A DNA stretch of 48,670 nt, taken from positions 57,302 to 105,971 of the forward strand of contig NZ_BBPQ01000021.1 in assembly GCF_000787855.1 (NCBI RefSeq), given 5' to 3'. Source of the stretch: Streptacidiphilus anmyonensis. GTDB taxonomy: Bacteria > Actinomycetota > Actinomycetes > Streptomycetales > Streptomycetaceae. The notes beneath the pieces were generated by a model that saw only the letters and a program-made list of their open reading frames with translations, was not told where the DNA came from and made no database searches. Positions 25,686 through 33,662 of this stretch are shown one piece after another (position 1 is the stretch's first letter; every line of letters starts with the position of its first letter). Position numbers and translations under genes: made by a program.

Positions 25686-26852
25686 TCAGAACGCGTTGAC
25701 GCCGGTCAGGGCCCGGCCGATGAGGAGCTTCTGGATCTGGCTGGTGCCCTCGTACAAGGTCATCACGCGGGCGTCGCGGACGTACTTGCCGACGGGGTAC
25801 TCGTCTATGAAGCCGTACCCGCCGAAGACCTGAAGGGCGGTGTTGGCGGCCTTGACGGCGGCCTCGGAAGCGTAGAGCTTGGCGACCGAGGACTCGGTCT
25901 GGAACGGCTCGCCGCGCTCGATCAGGTCGGCGACCCGCCACACCAGCAGCCGGGCGGCGTCGAGCTCGACCTTGATGTCGGCCAGCATCTCCTGGACCAG
26001 CTGGTGGGAGGCGATGGGCTTGGCGAACTGCTCGCGCTGGGTGGCGTAGGCGACCGCGGCGTCCAGAGACGCCTGGATGATGCCGACGCAGCCGGCCGCG
26101 ACCGACATGCGGCCCTTGGCCAGCGCCGACATGGCCACGTTGAAGCCCTTGCCCTCGGGGCCGAGCATCGCCTCGGCGGGCACGCGCACGTCGTCGAAGA
26201 CCAGCTCGGCGGTGGGCTGGCCGCGCAGGCCCAGCTTGCCGTGGACGGTGGTGCGGGTCAGGCCCGGGGTGTCGGTGGGGACCAGGAAGGCGCTGACGCC
26301 CTTGTGCCCGGCCTGCTCGGGGTTGCCGGGCTCGCCGGTACGGGCGAAGACGAGGGCGACCTCGGCCCAGGTGCCGTTGGTGATGAACATCTTCGCGCCG
26401 TTGACCACCCACGTGTCGCCGTCGCGGACGGCCCGGGTGGTGAGGTTGCCGGCGTCGGAGCCGGTGCCGGGCTCGGTGAGCGCGAAGCAGCCCAGGGCGT
26501 CCCCGGCGCACAGGCGCGGAAGCCAGCGCTGCTTCTGCTCCTCGCTGCCCCAGTGGGCGATCGACTTCGCCACCAGCCCGAGGGAGACCGACAGCAGCCC
26601 GCGCACGGAGGAGTCGCCGCGGCCCAGCTCCTCGGTGACCAGCACGTAGGAGAGGTGGTCACCGCCGGAGCCGCCGTACTCCTCGGGGATGGTCAGGCCG
26701 AGGAAGCCCAGCGCGCCCAGCTTCTTCACGATGCCCTGGTCGACCTGCTCGGCCCGGTCCCAGGCGGCGGCGTGCGGGACGACCTCGCGGTCGACGAACT
26801 CGGCGGCCAGCTCGCGGACGGCGGCCTGCTCCTCGGTGAGTTCCAGGTTCAC
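25686..26852 (-). CDS. Acyl-CoA dehydrogenase
   Basis: 388 residues, the usual length. The family blocks are CFALTEPGTGSDAGN, WVVNGAKMFITNG, and the C-terminal FGGYGFIDEYPVGKYVRDA and LYEGTSQIQKLLIGRAL with the catalytic Glu368. It introduces the trans-2 double bond in acyl-CoA and passes electrons to ETF. First gene of a leftward run with thiolase and FabG-like reductase, divergent from a TetR regulator, and lacking an enoyl-CoA hydratase in the same run. Confidence 0.93.
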   Translation of the reverse strand: MNLELTEEQAAVRELAAEFVDREVVPHAAAWDRAEQVDQGIVKKLGALGFLGLTIPEEYGGSGGDHLSYVLVTEELGRGDSSVRGLLSVSLGLVAKSIAHWGSEEQKQRWLPRLCAGDALGCFALTEPGTGSDAGNLTTRAVRDGDTWVVNGAKMFITNGTWAEVALVFARTGEPGNPEQAGHKGVSAFLVPTDTPGLTRTTVHGKLGLRGQPTAELVFDDVRVPAEAMLGPEGKGFNVAMSALAKGRMSVAAGCVGIIQASLDAAVAYATQREQFAKPIASHQLVQEMLADIKVELDAARLLVWRVADLIERGEPFQTESSVAKLYASEAAVKAANTALQVFGGYGFIDEYPVGKYVRDARVMTLYEGTSQIQKLLIGRALTGVNAF

Positions 26853-26900
26853 GGCATCTCCCGTAGCTCTGCGCGCCTGCGGTGGTCGGTGACGGCAGTT

Positions 26901-26919
26901 AAACTAGCACTGCAAGTTT
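26901..26919. promoter_or_regulatory. Candidate TetR operator AAACT-N9-AGTTT
   Basis: The most AT-rich stretch between the acyl-CoA dehydrogenase and TetR genes holds AAACT (26901-26905) and AGTTT (26915-26919) as an inverted repeat, a position from which the regulator could control both directions. Confidence 0.45.
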
Positions 26920-27033
26920 TACGACGGTAACCCCATACGGCAGGCTTGGGGAAGTGCGTCGCCCGACACGCGCGAGACCCGCCCGCGGCCAGGCCCGCGA
27001 CACAGACCCCCAGGTGAGGAGGGCCGGAGCCCG

Positions 27034-27660
27034 ATGGCCAGGCCGCGCAACCCGCTGCTCAGCCACGAGCGCATCGTCGAGGCCGCGCTGCGCCTGGTGG
27101 ACGACGAGGGCCTGGACGCGCTCTCCACCCGCCGCCTCGCCGCCGAGCTCGGCGTGAGCGGGCCATCCCTCTACCACCACTTCGCCACCAAGGACGCGCT
27201 GCTCGACGCCGTCGTCGACGCCGTGGTCGGCGAGGTGCGGCTGGACATGCTCGGCCGCGACCCCTGGCCGGAGGCGCTGCGCGCCTGGGCCCGCTCCTAC
27301 CGCGCCGCGCTCGTCGCGCACCCCAACCTGGTGCCGGTCCTCGCCCACGGCCCCGGCCGCCGTCCCAACGCGCTCAGACTCGCCGACGCCGTCTTCGGCG
27401 CCCTGGTCCAGGCGGGCTGGCCGAGCGGCGAGGCCACCCGCATCGGCGCGCTGATGCGCTACCTGGTCTTCGGCTCCGCCCTCGGCTCCTTCGCCGGCGG
27501 CTTCGTCGACGACGCCGGCCTCTATGCCGACCAGTACCCGCACCTCGGCCAGGCCCACCTCCTGGCAGACCGTCAGCGCGCGGTGGACGAAGGCGCGTTC
27601 GAGCTCGGCCTGGACTCGATCCTGCTCGGCCTCGAAGCCCGCTTCGCGCACGTGGCATGA
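27034..27660 (+). CDS. TetR-family transcriptional regulator
   Basis: 208 residues. The HTH is clear: IVEAALRLVDDEGLDALSTR, then LAAELGVSGPSLYHHFATKD (residues about 30-65). The C-terminal half resembles TetR_C ligand domains. Divergent from the acyl-CoA dehydrogenase-thiolase-reductase run, so it most likely represses it in answer to an acyl-CoA or related lipid. GGAG lies 5 nt before the ATG. Confidence 0.9.
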   Translation: MARPRNPLLSHERIVEAALRLVDDEGLDALSTRRLAAELGVSGPSLYHHFATKDALLDAVVDAVVGEVRLDMLGRDPWPEALRAWARSYRAALVAHPNLVPVLAHGPGRRPNALRLADAVFGALVQAGWPSGEATRIGALMRYLVFGSALGSFAGGFVDDAGLYADQYPHLGQAHLLADRQRAVDEGAFELGLDSILLGLEARFAHVA

Positions 27661-27738
27661 GCGTCCGGCGAGTTCAAATCGTTACCCGGCGCCGCTCGGA
27701 ATCAACATTCTCCAACAACCTCGCAAAGGCCCGCTCAT

Positions 27739-27746
27739 AAGCGCTT
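27739..27746. promoter_or_regulatory. LacI-like operator core AAGCGCTT
   Basis: AAGCGCTT with flanking ATA and TCC resembles the central core of LacI-family sugar operators in actinomycetes, about 180 nt upstream of the sugar-binding lipoprotein gene. Confidence 0.35.
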
Positions 27747-27825
27747 TCCCGAGAGTTGACGCGTCGAGCCCCCGCGGGAGCCGGTAAACCCCGCGCTGGG
27801 CTGCCACTTTGTGCCGTCAGGGCCC

Positions 27826-27899
27826 TTGACAGGGCGTCAAGCTGTTGGTGGTATCTGAACGCTCACGTTCGTTTGTGTGTTCATTAGCGTTCTTGAACG
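27826..27899 (+). promoter_or_regulatory. Sugar ABC operon promoter with GAACG/CGTTC operators
   Basis: A perfect -35 TTGACA (27826-27831) is followed after 19 nt by GTATCT. From 27857 on there are four GAACG-type half-sites: GAACG-N4-CGTTC (27857-27870) and CGTTC-TT-GAACG (27888-27899). The array sits at or just after the start of transcription, where a repressor would bind. Confidence 0.6.
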
Positions 27900-27923
27900 G
27901 CACTGCACCCCACGGGAGGGGAC

Positions 27924-29240
27924 ATGGCAACGCCCGGACCGCACGACCGCACCACCAGTAACAGCCCCACCAGAAGGTCGGTCCTGCGCGCCGCCGCGAT
28001 CGGCGCCGGGGCTGTCACGCTTCCCTCCGTCCTCGCCGCCTGCGCCAGCGGGTCCGGCGCCGGAGGAGCAGGCGGGAAGACCGTCACCTTCGGCTCCAAC
28101 TGGTCCGACCCGGTGCCGAAGAAGGGCATCGCCACGGCGATAGCCGGCTTCCAGGCCAGCAGCGGCTACACCGTCAAGACCAACACCGTCGACCACAACT
28201 CGTTCCAGGAGAACATCAACCGCTACCTCCAGGGCAACCCGGACGACGTGTTCGGCTGGTTCGCCGGCTACCGCATGCAGTACTTCGCCCAGAAGGGCCT
28301 GCTCGGCGACATCAGCGACGTCTGGTCGGGCTTCACCGGCATGTCCGACGCCATCAAGGCGCAGTCCACGGGCCTGGACGGCAAGCAGTACTTCGTACCG
28401 CTCTACTACTACCCATGGGCGGTCTTCTACCGGAAGTCGGTCTTCGCCCAGCACGGCTACCAGATCCCCACCACCTGGGACCAGTACATCGCCCTGGCCA
28501 AGCAGATGCAGAAGGACGGCCTCGTCCCCATCTCCTTCTCGGACAAGGACGGCTGGCCGGCCATGGGGACCTTCGACTACATCAACATGCGCCTGAACGG
28601 CTACGACTTCCACAAGTCGCTGATGGGCGGTCACGAGGACTGGTCCGACCCCAAGGTGAAGAAGGTCTTCGACACCTGGCGCGAACTGCTGCCCTTCTAC
28701 CAGCAGGGCGCGCTCGGCCTCACCTGGCAGGAGTCCGCACAGGCCCTGCAGCAGAAGAAGACCGGCATGATGACCCTCGGCATGTTCCTCGGCCAGCAGT
28801 TCGGCACGGACGTGTCCGACCTGGACTTCTTCGCCTACCCGGCGATCGACCCCGCCAACGGCCAGGACGCCGTCGAGGCACCCATCGACGGCTTCCTGCT
28901 CTCGCGCAAGGCCAAGAACGTCACCGCCGCCAAGAAGCTGCTGGCCTTCCTCGGCACCGCCAAGGCCGAGAACGACTACCTGTCCATCGACCCGACCGAA
29001 CTGGGCGTCAACTCCTCGGTCGTCACCACCGGTTACTCGCCGCTGCAGCAGTCCGGCGCCAAGCTCGTGTCCACCGCCAAGAGCATCTCGCAGTTCATGG
29101 ACCGCGACTGCCGCCCGGACTTCGTCTCCACCGTGATGATCCAGGCGCTGCAGACCTTCCTCAACAACCCGAACGACGTCGACGGGCTGTGCAACTCCAT
29201 CCAGCGGCAGAAGACGGCCATCTATGCGACCGAAGGCTGA
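27924..29240 (+). CDS. Sugar ABC transporter substrate-binding lipoprotein
   Basis: 438 residues, family 1 extracellular solute-binding protein. The twin-Arg (TRRSVLRAAA, Arg 17-18) and the lipobox LAAC (Cys40) indicate a Tat-exported lipoprotein. The mature part has the usual two-lobe landmarks (TTWDQYIALAKQMQKDGL, WQESAQALQQKKTGMMTLG). It binds an unknown carbohydrate and delivers it to the two permeases encoded next. The operon has no ATPase, which in streptomycetes is normally supplied by a shared MsiK-type subunit. Confidence 0.92.
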   Translation: MATPGPHDRTTSNSPTRRSVLRAAAIGAGAVTLPSVLAACASGSGAGGAGGKTVTFGSNWSDPVPKKGIATAIAGFQASSGYTVKTNTVDHNSFQENINRYLQGNPDDVFGWFAGYRMQYFAQKGLLGDISDVWSGFTGMSDAIKAQSTGLDGKQYFVPLYYYPWAVFYRKSVFAQHGYQIPTTWDQYIALAKQMQKDGLVPISFSDKDGWPAMGTFDYINMRLNGYDFHKSLMGGHEDWSDPKVKKVFDTWRELLPFYQQGALGLTWQESAQALQQKKTGMMTLGMFLGQQFGTDVSDLDFFAYPAIDPANGQDAVEAPIDGFLLSRKAKNVTAAKKLLAFLGTAKAENDYLSIDPTELGVNSSVVTTGYSPLQQSGAKLVSTAKSISQFMDRDCRPDFVSTVMIQALQTFLNNPNDVDGLCNSIQRQKTAIYATEG

Positions 29241-30225
29241 CCTCGAACCCGCCGTGAGCGTCGGCGAACCGACCGCCGGCGCGCCCGCGTCCGCCGCCGC
29301 CCCCGAGACGGGGCGGCGGCGCCCGCGCGCCGCACGGCGCAGGATCCGCCGGCTGACCACGCGCGACCGGCTCGTCATCACCGTGCTGCTCGGCCTGCCG
29401 CTGCTGTTCACCTTCGTGCTGGTGTGGGCGACCACGCTCGCCTCGGTCGGGCTGTCCTTCACCAACTGGGACGGCATCGGCTCGGCCAAGTTCGTCGGGA
29501 TCGACAACTACAAGGAACTGTTCACCAACTACCCGCCGTTCGCGACAGCGATCTGGCACAACCTGCTCTGGCTCGGCTTCCTGGCGCTGGTCGCCACCCC
29601 GCTCGGCCTGCTCTTCGCGGTCCTGCTCGACCGCAAGATCCGGTTCGGCCGCTTCTACCAGAGCGCGCTCTACCTGCCCGTCGTGCTCTCGCTGGCCGTG
29701 ATCGGCTTCATCTCGCAGCTGATCTTCGCCCGCGACGACGGCATCCTCAACACCCTGCTCGGCACCACCGGCCCGGGCCAGCACCCCGTCGACTGGATCG
29801 GCGACCCGCACATCAACATCTGGGTCGTGCTGGTCATGGCGGGCTGGCGGCACGCCGGCTACGTCATGGTGCTCTACCTGGCCGGACTCAAGGGTGTCGA
29901 CCCGTCGCTCAAGGAGGCCGCCGCCATCGACGGCGCCAACGCGCGGCAGACGTTCTTCCGCGTCGTCTTCCCGGTGATGCGGCCCGTCAACATCATCGTC
30001 GGCGTGATCACGGTGATCGAGGCGTTGCGCGCCTTCGACATCGTCTACGCCATCAACGGCGGCACCAACGGCCTGGAGCTGCTCAGCGTGCTCATCACCG
30101 ACAACATCATCGGCGAGGCCAGCCGGATCGGCTTCGGCTCCGCCATCGCGGTGGTGCTGCTGCTGATCTCCGTCGGCTGCATCGTCGCCTACTGCATGAC
30201 CGAACTGCGGGAGGAGAAGTCGTGA
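29224..30225 (+). CDS. Sugar ABC transporter permease 1 (MalF-like)
   Basis: 333 residues with about six membrane helices after a basic 45-residue cytoplasmic lead. The ATPase-contact loop is LKEAAAIDGANARQTFFRVV, the typical EAA motif. The ATG at 29224 overlaps the upstream gene by 17 nt; a GTG at 29254 is an alternative. It forms the channel with permease 2. Confidence 0.92.
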   Translation: MRPKADLEPAVSVGEPTAGAPASAAAPETGRRRPRAARRRIRRLTTRDRLVITVLLGLPLLFTFVLVWATTLASVGLSFTNWDGIGSAKFVGIDNYKELFTNYPPFATAIWHNLLWLGFLALVATPLGLLFAVLLDRKIRFGRFYQSALYLPVVLSLAVIGFISQLIFARDDGILNTLLGTTGPGQHPVDWIGDPHINIWVVLVMAGWRHAGYVMVLYLAGLKGVDPSLKEAAAIDGANARQTFFRVVFPVMRPVNIIVGVITVIEALRAFDIVYAINGGTNGLELLSVLITDNIIGEASRIGFGSAIAVVLLLISVGCIVAYCMTELREEKS

Positions 30226-31139
30226 CCGCGATCGCCGCAGGCCCCGCGACGCCGAAGGCCACCGGCGCGAAGGGCCCCCGTGCGGCCGTGGCCCCGCGCC
30301 GCGTCGGCCTGCACGTCTTCCTCGCGGCCGTCTCGCTGCTGTGGCTCGCGCCGCTGCTGCTGGCCGTCTACGCGTCGCTGCGGCCCTACCAGGAGACGGC
30401 GAAGTACGGGTATTTCTCGCTGCCGCACCACCTCAGCTTCGCCTACTACCGCGAGGCGTTCACCCAGTCGGGGATGGCGCAGCACTTCCTGAACACGCTG
30501 CTCATCGCGGTCCCGGCCGTGCTGCTGACGCTGTTCTTCGCGTCCTTCGTCGCCTTCTGCATCGCCCGGGTCCGCATCCGTGGCGGGTTCTTCATCCTGA
30601 TCCTGTTCACCGCCGGCAACCTGCTGCCGCCGCAGGTCATGGTGACCCCGGTGTACGAACTGTTCACCCGGATCCCGCTGCCGTACTGGATGTCCGACTC
30701 GCTGACGATGTACGACTCGTACTGGGGCGTCATCGCCATCCACATCGCCTTCCAGACCGGCTTCTGCGTCTTCGTGATGACCAACTTCATGAAGGCGCTC
30801 CCCGAGGAGCTGCGCGAGGCCGCGATCGTCGACGGCGCGGGCGTGTGGACCCAGTTCTGGCGGATCACGCTGCCGCTGTGCCGCCCGGCGCTCGCGGCCC
30901 TGGCCACGCTGGAGTTCGCCTGGATCTACAACGACTTCCTGTGGGCGCTGGTGCTGATGTCGTCGGGCGACAAGATGCCGGTCACCAGCGCGCTGAACAA
31001 CCTGAAGGGGCAGTACTTCCAGGACTACAACCTGCTCGCGGCCGGCTCCGTGCTGGTCGCGCTGCCGACCGTGATCCTCTTCTTCATCCTGCAGCGCCAC
31101 TTCATCGCCGGGCTGACCCTGGGCGCGACCAAGGGCTGA
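30222..31139 (+). CDS. Sugar ABC transporter permease 2 (MalG-like)
   Basis: 305 residues with six membrane helices. The EAA loop reads LREAAIVDGAGVWTQFWRI. The GTG start overlaps the upstream stop (GTGA), and GGGAGGAG lies just before it. The C-terminus HFIAGLTLGATKG is typical of the family. Last gene of the importer operon; a strong hairpin follows. Confidence 0.93.
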   Translation: MTAIAAGPATPKATGAKGPRAAVAPRRVGLHVFLAAVSLLWLAPLLLAVYASLRPYQETAKYGYFSLPHHLSFAYYREAFTQSGMAQHFLNTLLIAVPAVLLTLFFASFVAFCIARVRIRGGFFILILFTAGNLLPPQVMVTPVYELFTRIPLPYWMSDSLTMYDSYWGVIAIHIAFQTGFCVFVMTNFMKALPEELREAAIVDGAGVWTQFWRITLPLCRPALAALATLEFAWIYNDFLWALVLMSSGDKMPVTSALNNLKGQYFQDYNLLAAGSVLVALPTVILFFILQRHFIAGLTLGATKG

Positions 31140-31169
31140 GCGAGGCGACGGAGGGCCGACGGGCCGGTG

Positions 31170-31200
31170 GGCCGGGGGATTCCTGCGACATCCCCCGGCC
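31170..31200. terminator. Terminator hairpin after the sugar ABC operon
   Basis: An 11-bp perfect stem (31170-31180 with 31190-31200) with a 9-nt loop. It also faces the converging small gene and may serve both. Confidence 0.75.
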
Positions 31201-31214
31201 ACTACGTGCGGCGC

Positions 31215-31427
31215 TCACTCGCCGCCCAGCGCTTTGCGTCCCGTGAAGTACGCGAAGGCCCGTGGGGCGTCCTCGTTGGCTGCGAGCTGCTCGTCGGGCG
31301 TCTCCCGGGGCTGTTCGTAGCACTCCCACGAGCAGCGCCCCCACGGGGTCCACTCGGTCACCGCGCCGCACCCGCCGCAGACCATCACGTTCACGCCGGG
31401 CGGCCCTGGATACTGCGATTCGCCCAT
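31215..31427 (-). CDS. Small CxxC protein, possible zinc ribbon
   Basis: 70 residues. Cys17-x2-Cys20 (VCGGCGAVTEW) and Cys32-x3-Cys36 (RCSWECYEQ) could bind one metal ion. No signal peptide or membrane segment. Ends in a polar tail. No known family; a nucleic-acid-binding or structural role is only a possibility. It converges with the ABC operon. Confidence 0.65.
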   Translation of the reverse strand: MGESQYPGPPGVNVMVCGGCGAVTEWTPWGRCSWECYEQPRETPDEQLAANEDAPRAFAYFTGRKALGGE

Positions 31428-31460
31428 GTCACCGATGGTCCCACCGGGCGGGCGCCGCCG

Positions 31461-32159
31461 CTACCGAGCTGTCCGGCGGCGGGAACCGAGGCGAGCGACC
31501 AGCCGCTGCGCGACCAGCAGGTTGATCGTCCAGGACAGCCACGCCCCGCTCATGTACGCCAGGTCGAAGGGAAGGCCGGCGCCGGAGCCGGCCGCCAGCC
31601 AGAGCCGGAAGGTGACCGCGGCGAAGATGAGGGCGTAGGACCTGACCATCCACCGCTGGTGTGCGGCGACCGCCCGGCGGCGGATCGCGGTGAACGCCTT
31701 GCCGGTGGTGACCAGCAGCGCCGTCGCCAGCGCGGCGAACCCGAGCGGCGCGACCGGCCAGTAGAGGCCCTTCGGCACCAGCAGCAGGCCGCCGGTCCCG
31801 GCCGCCAGGGCGCCGAGCAGGTAGATCCGCCCGACCGTCCGGTGCACGGCCGGATACCGCGTCCTGACCCCGGGCACGAACTGCCACGGACCGGTGGCCA
31901 ACGCCAGGACGCCGCCGCCCACATGGAAGAGCAGCGGGACGAGGTTCGCCGCGTACACGGCACGTTGCTGAGCGAGGAACAGGGCGCGGTCGAGGGTGAA
32001 GTAGCGGGCGGCGACGACGGCCGTCACCGTGGCCAGGAAGGTCATGGCGATCCAGCCGGCCCGGCGGCGCGGGGTCCTCGTCCCCGGGCTCGTACCGGTC
32101 GGATCGGGCTGGGCGGAGGCGGACGGGCCGCTGGTGCGGCGAGAGACAGGCGTGGTCAT
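31461..32159 (-). CDS. DUF2306-type membrane protein
   Basis: 232 residues with five or six membrane helices (for example MTFLATVTAVVAARYF, LVPLLFHVGGGVLALATG, RSYALIFAAVTFRLWLA). The pattern HRTVGRIYLLGAL and AAHQRWMVRSYAL with conserved His fits DUF2306. The ATG at 32159 has no ribosome site but a TACCTT box exactly 6 nt upstream, predicting a leaderless mRNA. It is divergent from a histidine kinase gene, and two strong palindromes lie between them, so it is a likely target of that system. Confidence 0.75.
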   Translation of the reverse strand: MTTPVSRRTSGPSASAQPDPTGTSPGTRTPRRRAGWIAMTFLATVTAVVAARYFTLDRALFLAQQRAVYAANLVPLLFHVGGGVLALATGPWQFVPGVRTRYPAVHRTVGRIYLLGALAAGTGGLLLVPKGLYWPVAPLGFAALATALLVTTGKAFTAIRRRAVAAHQRWMVRSYALIFAAVTFRLWLAAGSGAGLPFDLAYMSGAWLSWTINLLVAQRLVARLGSRRRTAR

Positions 32160-32165
32160 GCCGCG

Positions 32166-32171
32166 AAGGTA
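32166..32171 (-). promoter_or_regulatory. -10 box TACCTT of a predicted leaderless promoter
   Basis: On the minus strand TACCTT is followed by 6 nt and the ATG at 32159. Confidence 0.4.
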
Positions 32172-32217
32172 CGGATGGGCCGTCCGCGCCGCGTCCACCT
32201 GCCGGGGTCGGTTCCGG

Positions 32218-32269
32218 TACCCCGGTGGGGGTAGAGGCGGGCGGGAGCGCCCGTACCCCACCGGGGGTA
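32218..32269. promoter_or_regulatory. Twin palindromes TACCCC-N4-GGGGTA
   Basis: Two perfect inverted repeats, 32218-32233 (spacer GGTG) and 32254-32269 (spacer ACCG), lie with centres 36 bp apart between the DUF2306 gene and the kinase-regulator operon. They are the obvious candidate binding sites of the response regulator. A TAGGCT -10-like box for the kinase operon is at 32317-32322. Confidence 0.65.
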
Positions 32270-32372
32270 CCCGCCGCCTACTCTCCCGGGTCGATGTGCG
32301 TCCCGCCGAGGGTCGCTAGGCTCGGTTCGATCACGTCGCCGGGCAGCGGTGACACCCAGTCCCGGAGCAGTG

Positions 32373-33662
32373 ATGAGTCGGCCGAGTCGGACCCGTGTAC
32401 GCGCCGCGGCCGGGCTCCTCCGGTCCCTGCCGCCCACCGGAGTCGCCCGGCGCCCGCTGCCCCCGCGCCCCGCCCTGCGCGAAGTGACCCGGCGCGACGT
32501 GACCTGGCGCGACGTGGCCTCGCCCGAAGTGACATTGCCCGAAGTGACGTTGCCTGAAGTGACGTGGCCCGACCTGGCGTTGGCCGGCGCGTTCCTGGCC
32601 GCGATGCTGGCCGAGCGGTTCGGTGCGGCGGCGCGGATCGGCGGACACATGCCCGCGGCGCTCGCGCTGAGCGTGCTCATCGCCGGGGCGCTCGCCGCCC
32701 GCCGCCGGGTTCCGCTCGCCGCGTACCTGGTCGGCACCGCCGCGCTGTCCGCCGAGGCCCTGTTCGTGCTGCCCAGCCCCGTGTCGCCGTACGCGAACCT
32801 GCTCGGCCTGTACTCGCTCGGCCTGCGCGGCACCCGCGCACGGGCCAGGCTGGGACCGGTCATCGTGCTGCCCGGCATGATCGCGTACTTCTCCGGCCCC
32901 ACGCACACCTACCAGTTGATGCCCGCCGCGGTCCTGTTCGTCTGGCTGCTGGTCTGGGCGCTCGGCTACGGCTGGGCCCGGCGGCAGGAGGAGCAGGAGA
33001 CGGCACGCCGGGTCCTGCGCGACCAGGTGCTCGCCGAGGAGCGGGTGCGGATCGCCCGCGAGCTGCACGACCTGGTCGGGCACACGCTCAACGTGCTGCT
33101 CGTGCAGACCGGCGCCGCCCGACGGGTGCTCGACCGGGACCCGGAACAGACCCGCACACTGCTGGGCACGATGGAGCACACCGGCCGCCAGGCGCTGGAG
33201 GAACTCGACCGGGTGCTCGGCCTGCTGCGCCCGCAGGAGCCGTCGCCGTCGCCGGACCCGCAGCCGGGGCTGGCGCACCTCGGCGCGCTGACCGAGCGGA
33301 TGGAGCAGGCGGGGATCCGCGTCACCGCGCGGATCGACCCGGCCGCGCACGGCATGCCGCGCACGCTCGACCTGTCGGCCTACCGGATCGTCCAGGAGGC
33401 GCTGACCAACACGGTCAAGCACGGGCGCGCGGCCCGCGCCGAGGTCGCGGTCCACCGCGAAGGAGACGTGCTCCACGTCGAGATCCGCGACGACGGCGTC
33501 GGCGCGCCCGACGGCTATCTGCCCGGCCGAGGCCTCAAGGGGATAGCGGAGCGGGTCCACGAGTTCGGCGGCAGCGTGGAGCACGGCGCGGGCGAACACG
33601 GCGGATTCCGGCTGCGCGCCGCACTCCCGATCCCGCGCACCCCGGCGTCGGTGGCACCGTGA
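32373..33662 (+). CDS. Sensor histidine kinase, NarL-system type
   Basis: 429 residues. An Arg/Pro-rich lead with pentapeptide repeats (37-71) precedes about four to five membrane helices (72-200). A coiled linker then leads to the HisKA_3 dimerisation helix with the phospho-acceptor His232 (ARELHDLVGHTLN) and the ATPase domain (AYRIVQEALTNTVKH, RDDGVGAPDGYLPGRGL). It should sense a membrane or envelope signal and phosphorylate the regulator encoded next. GGAG lies before the ATG. The stop overlaps the next GTG start. Confidence 0.93.
   Translation: MSRPSRTRVRAAAGLLRSLPPTGVARRPLPPRPALREVTRRDVTWRDVASPEVTLPEVTLPEVTWPDLALAGAFLAAMLAERFGAAARIGGHMPAALALSVLIAGALAARRRVPLAAYLVGTAALSAEALFVLPSPVSPYANLLGLYSLGLRGTRARARLGPVIVLPGMIAYFSGPTHTYQLMPAAVLFVWLLVWALGYGWARRQEEQETARRVLRDQVLAEERVRIARELHDLVGHTLNVLLVQTGAARRVLDRDPEQTRTLLGTMEHTGRQALEELDRVLGLLRPQEPSPSPDPQPGLAHLGALTERMEQAGIRVTARIDPAAHGMPRTLDLSAYRIVQEALTNTVKHGRAARAEVAVHREGDVLHVEIRDDGVGAPDGYLPGRGLKGIAERVHEFGGSVEHGAGEHGGFRLRAALPIPRTPASVAP
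32481..32585 (+). repeat. 15-nt tandem repeats encoding pentapeptides
   Basis: Seven consecutive 15-nt units of the type GAAGTGACxxxGxCC encode EVTRR, DVTWR, DVASP, EVTLP, EVTLP, EVTWP and DLALA before the first membrane helix of the kinase. Confidence 0.85.

Noticed and set aside
27924-31139. Missing ATPase as a broken importer operon
   Set aside because: Sugar importers of streptomycetes commonly share one distant MsiK-type ATPase, so absence here is normal.
32481-32585. CRISPR-like array
   Set aside because: The repeats are contiguous 15-nt units inside a coding frame, without spacers or cas genes.
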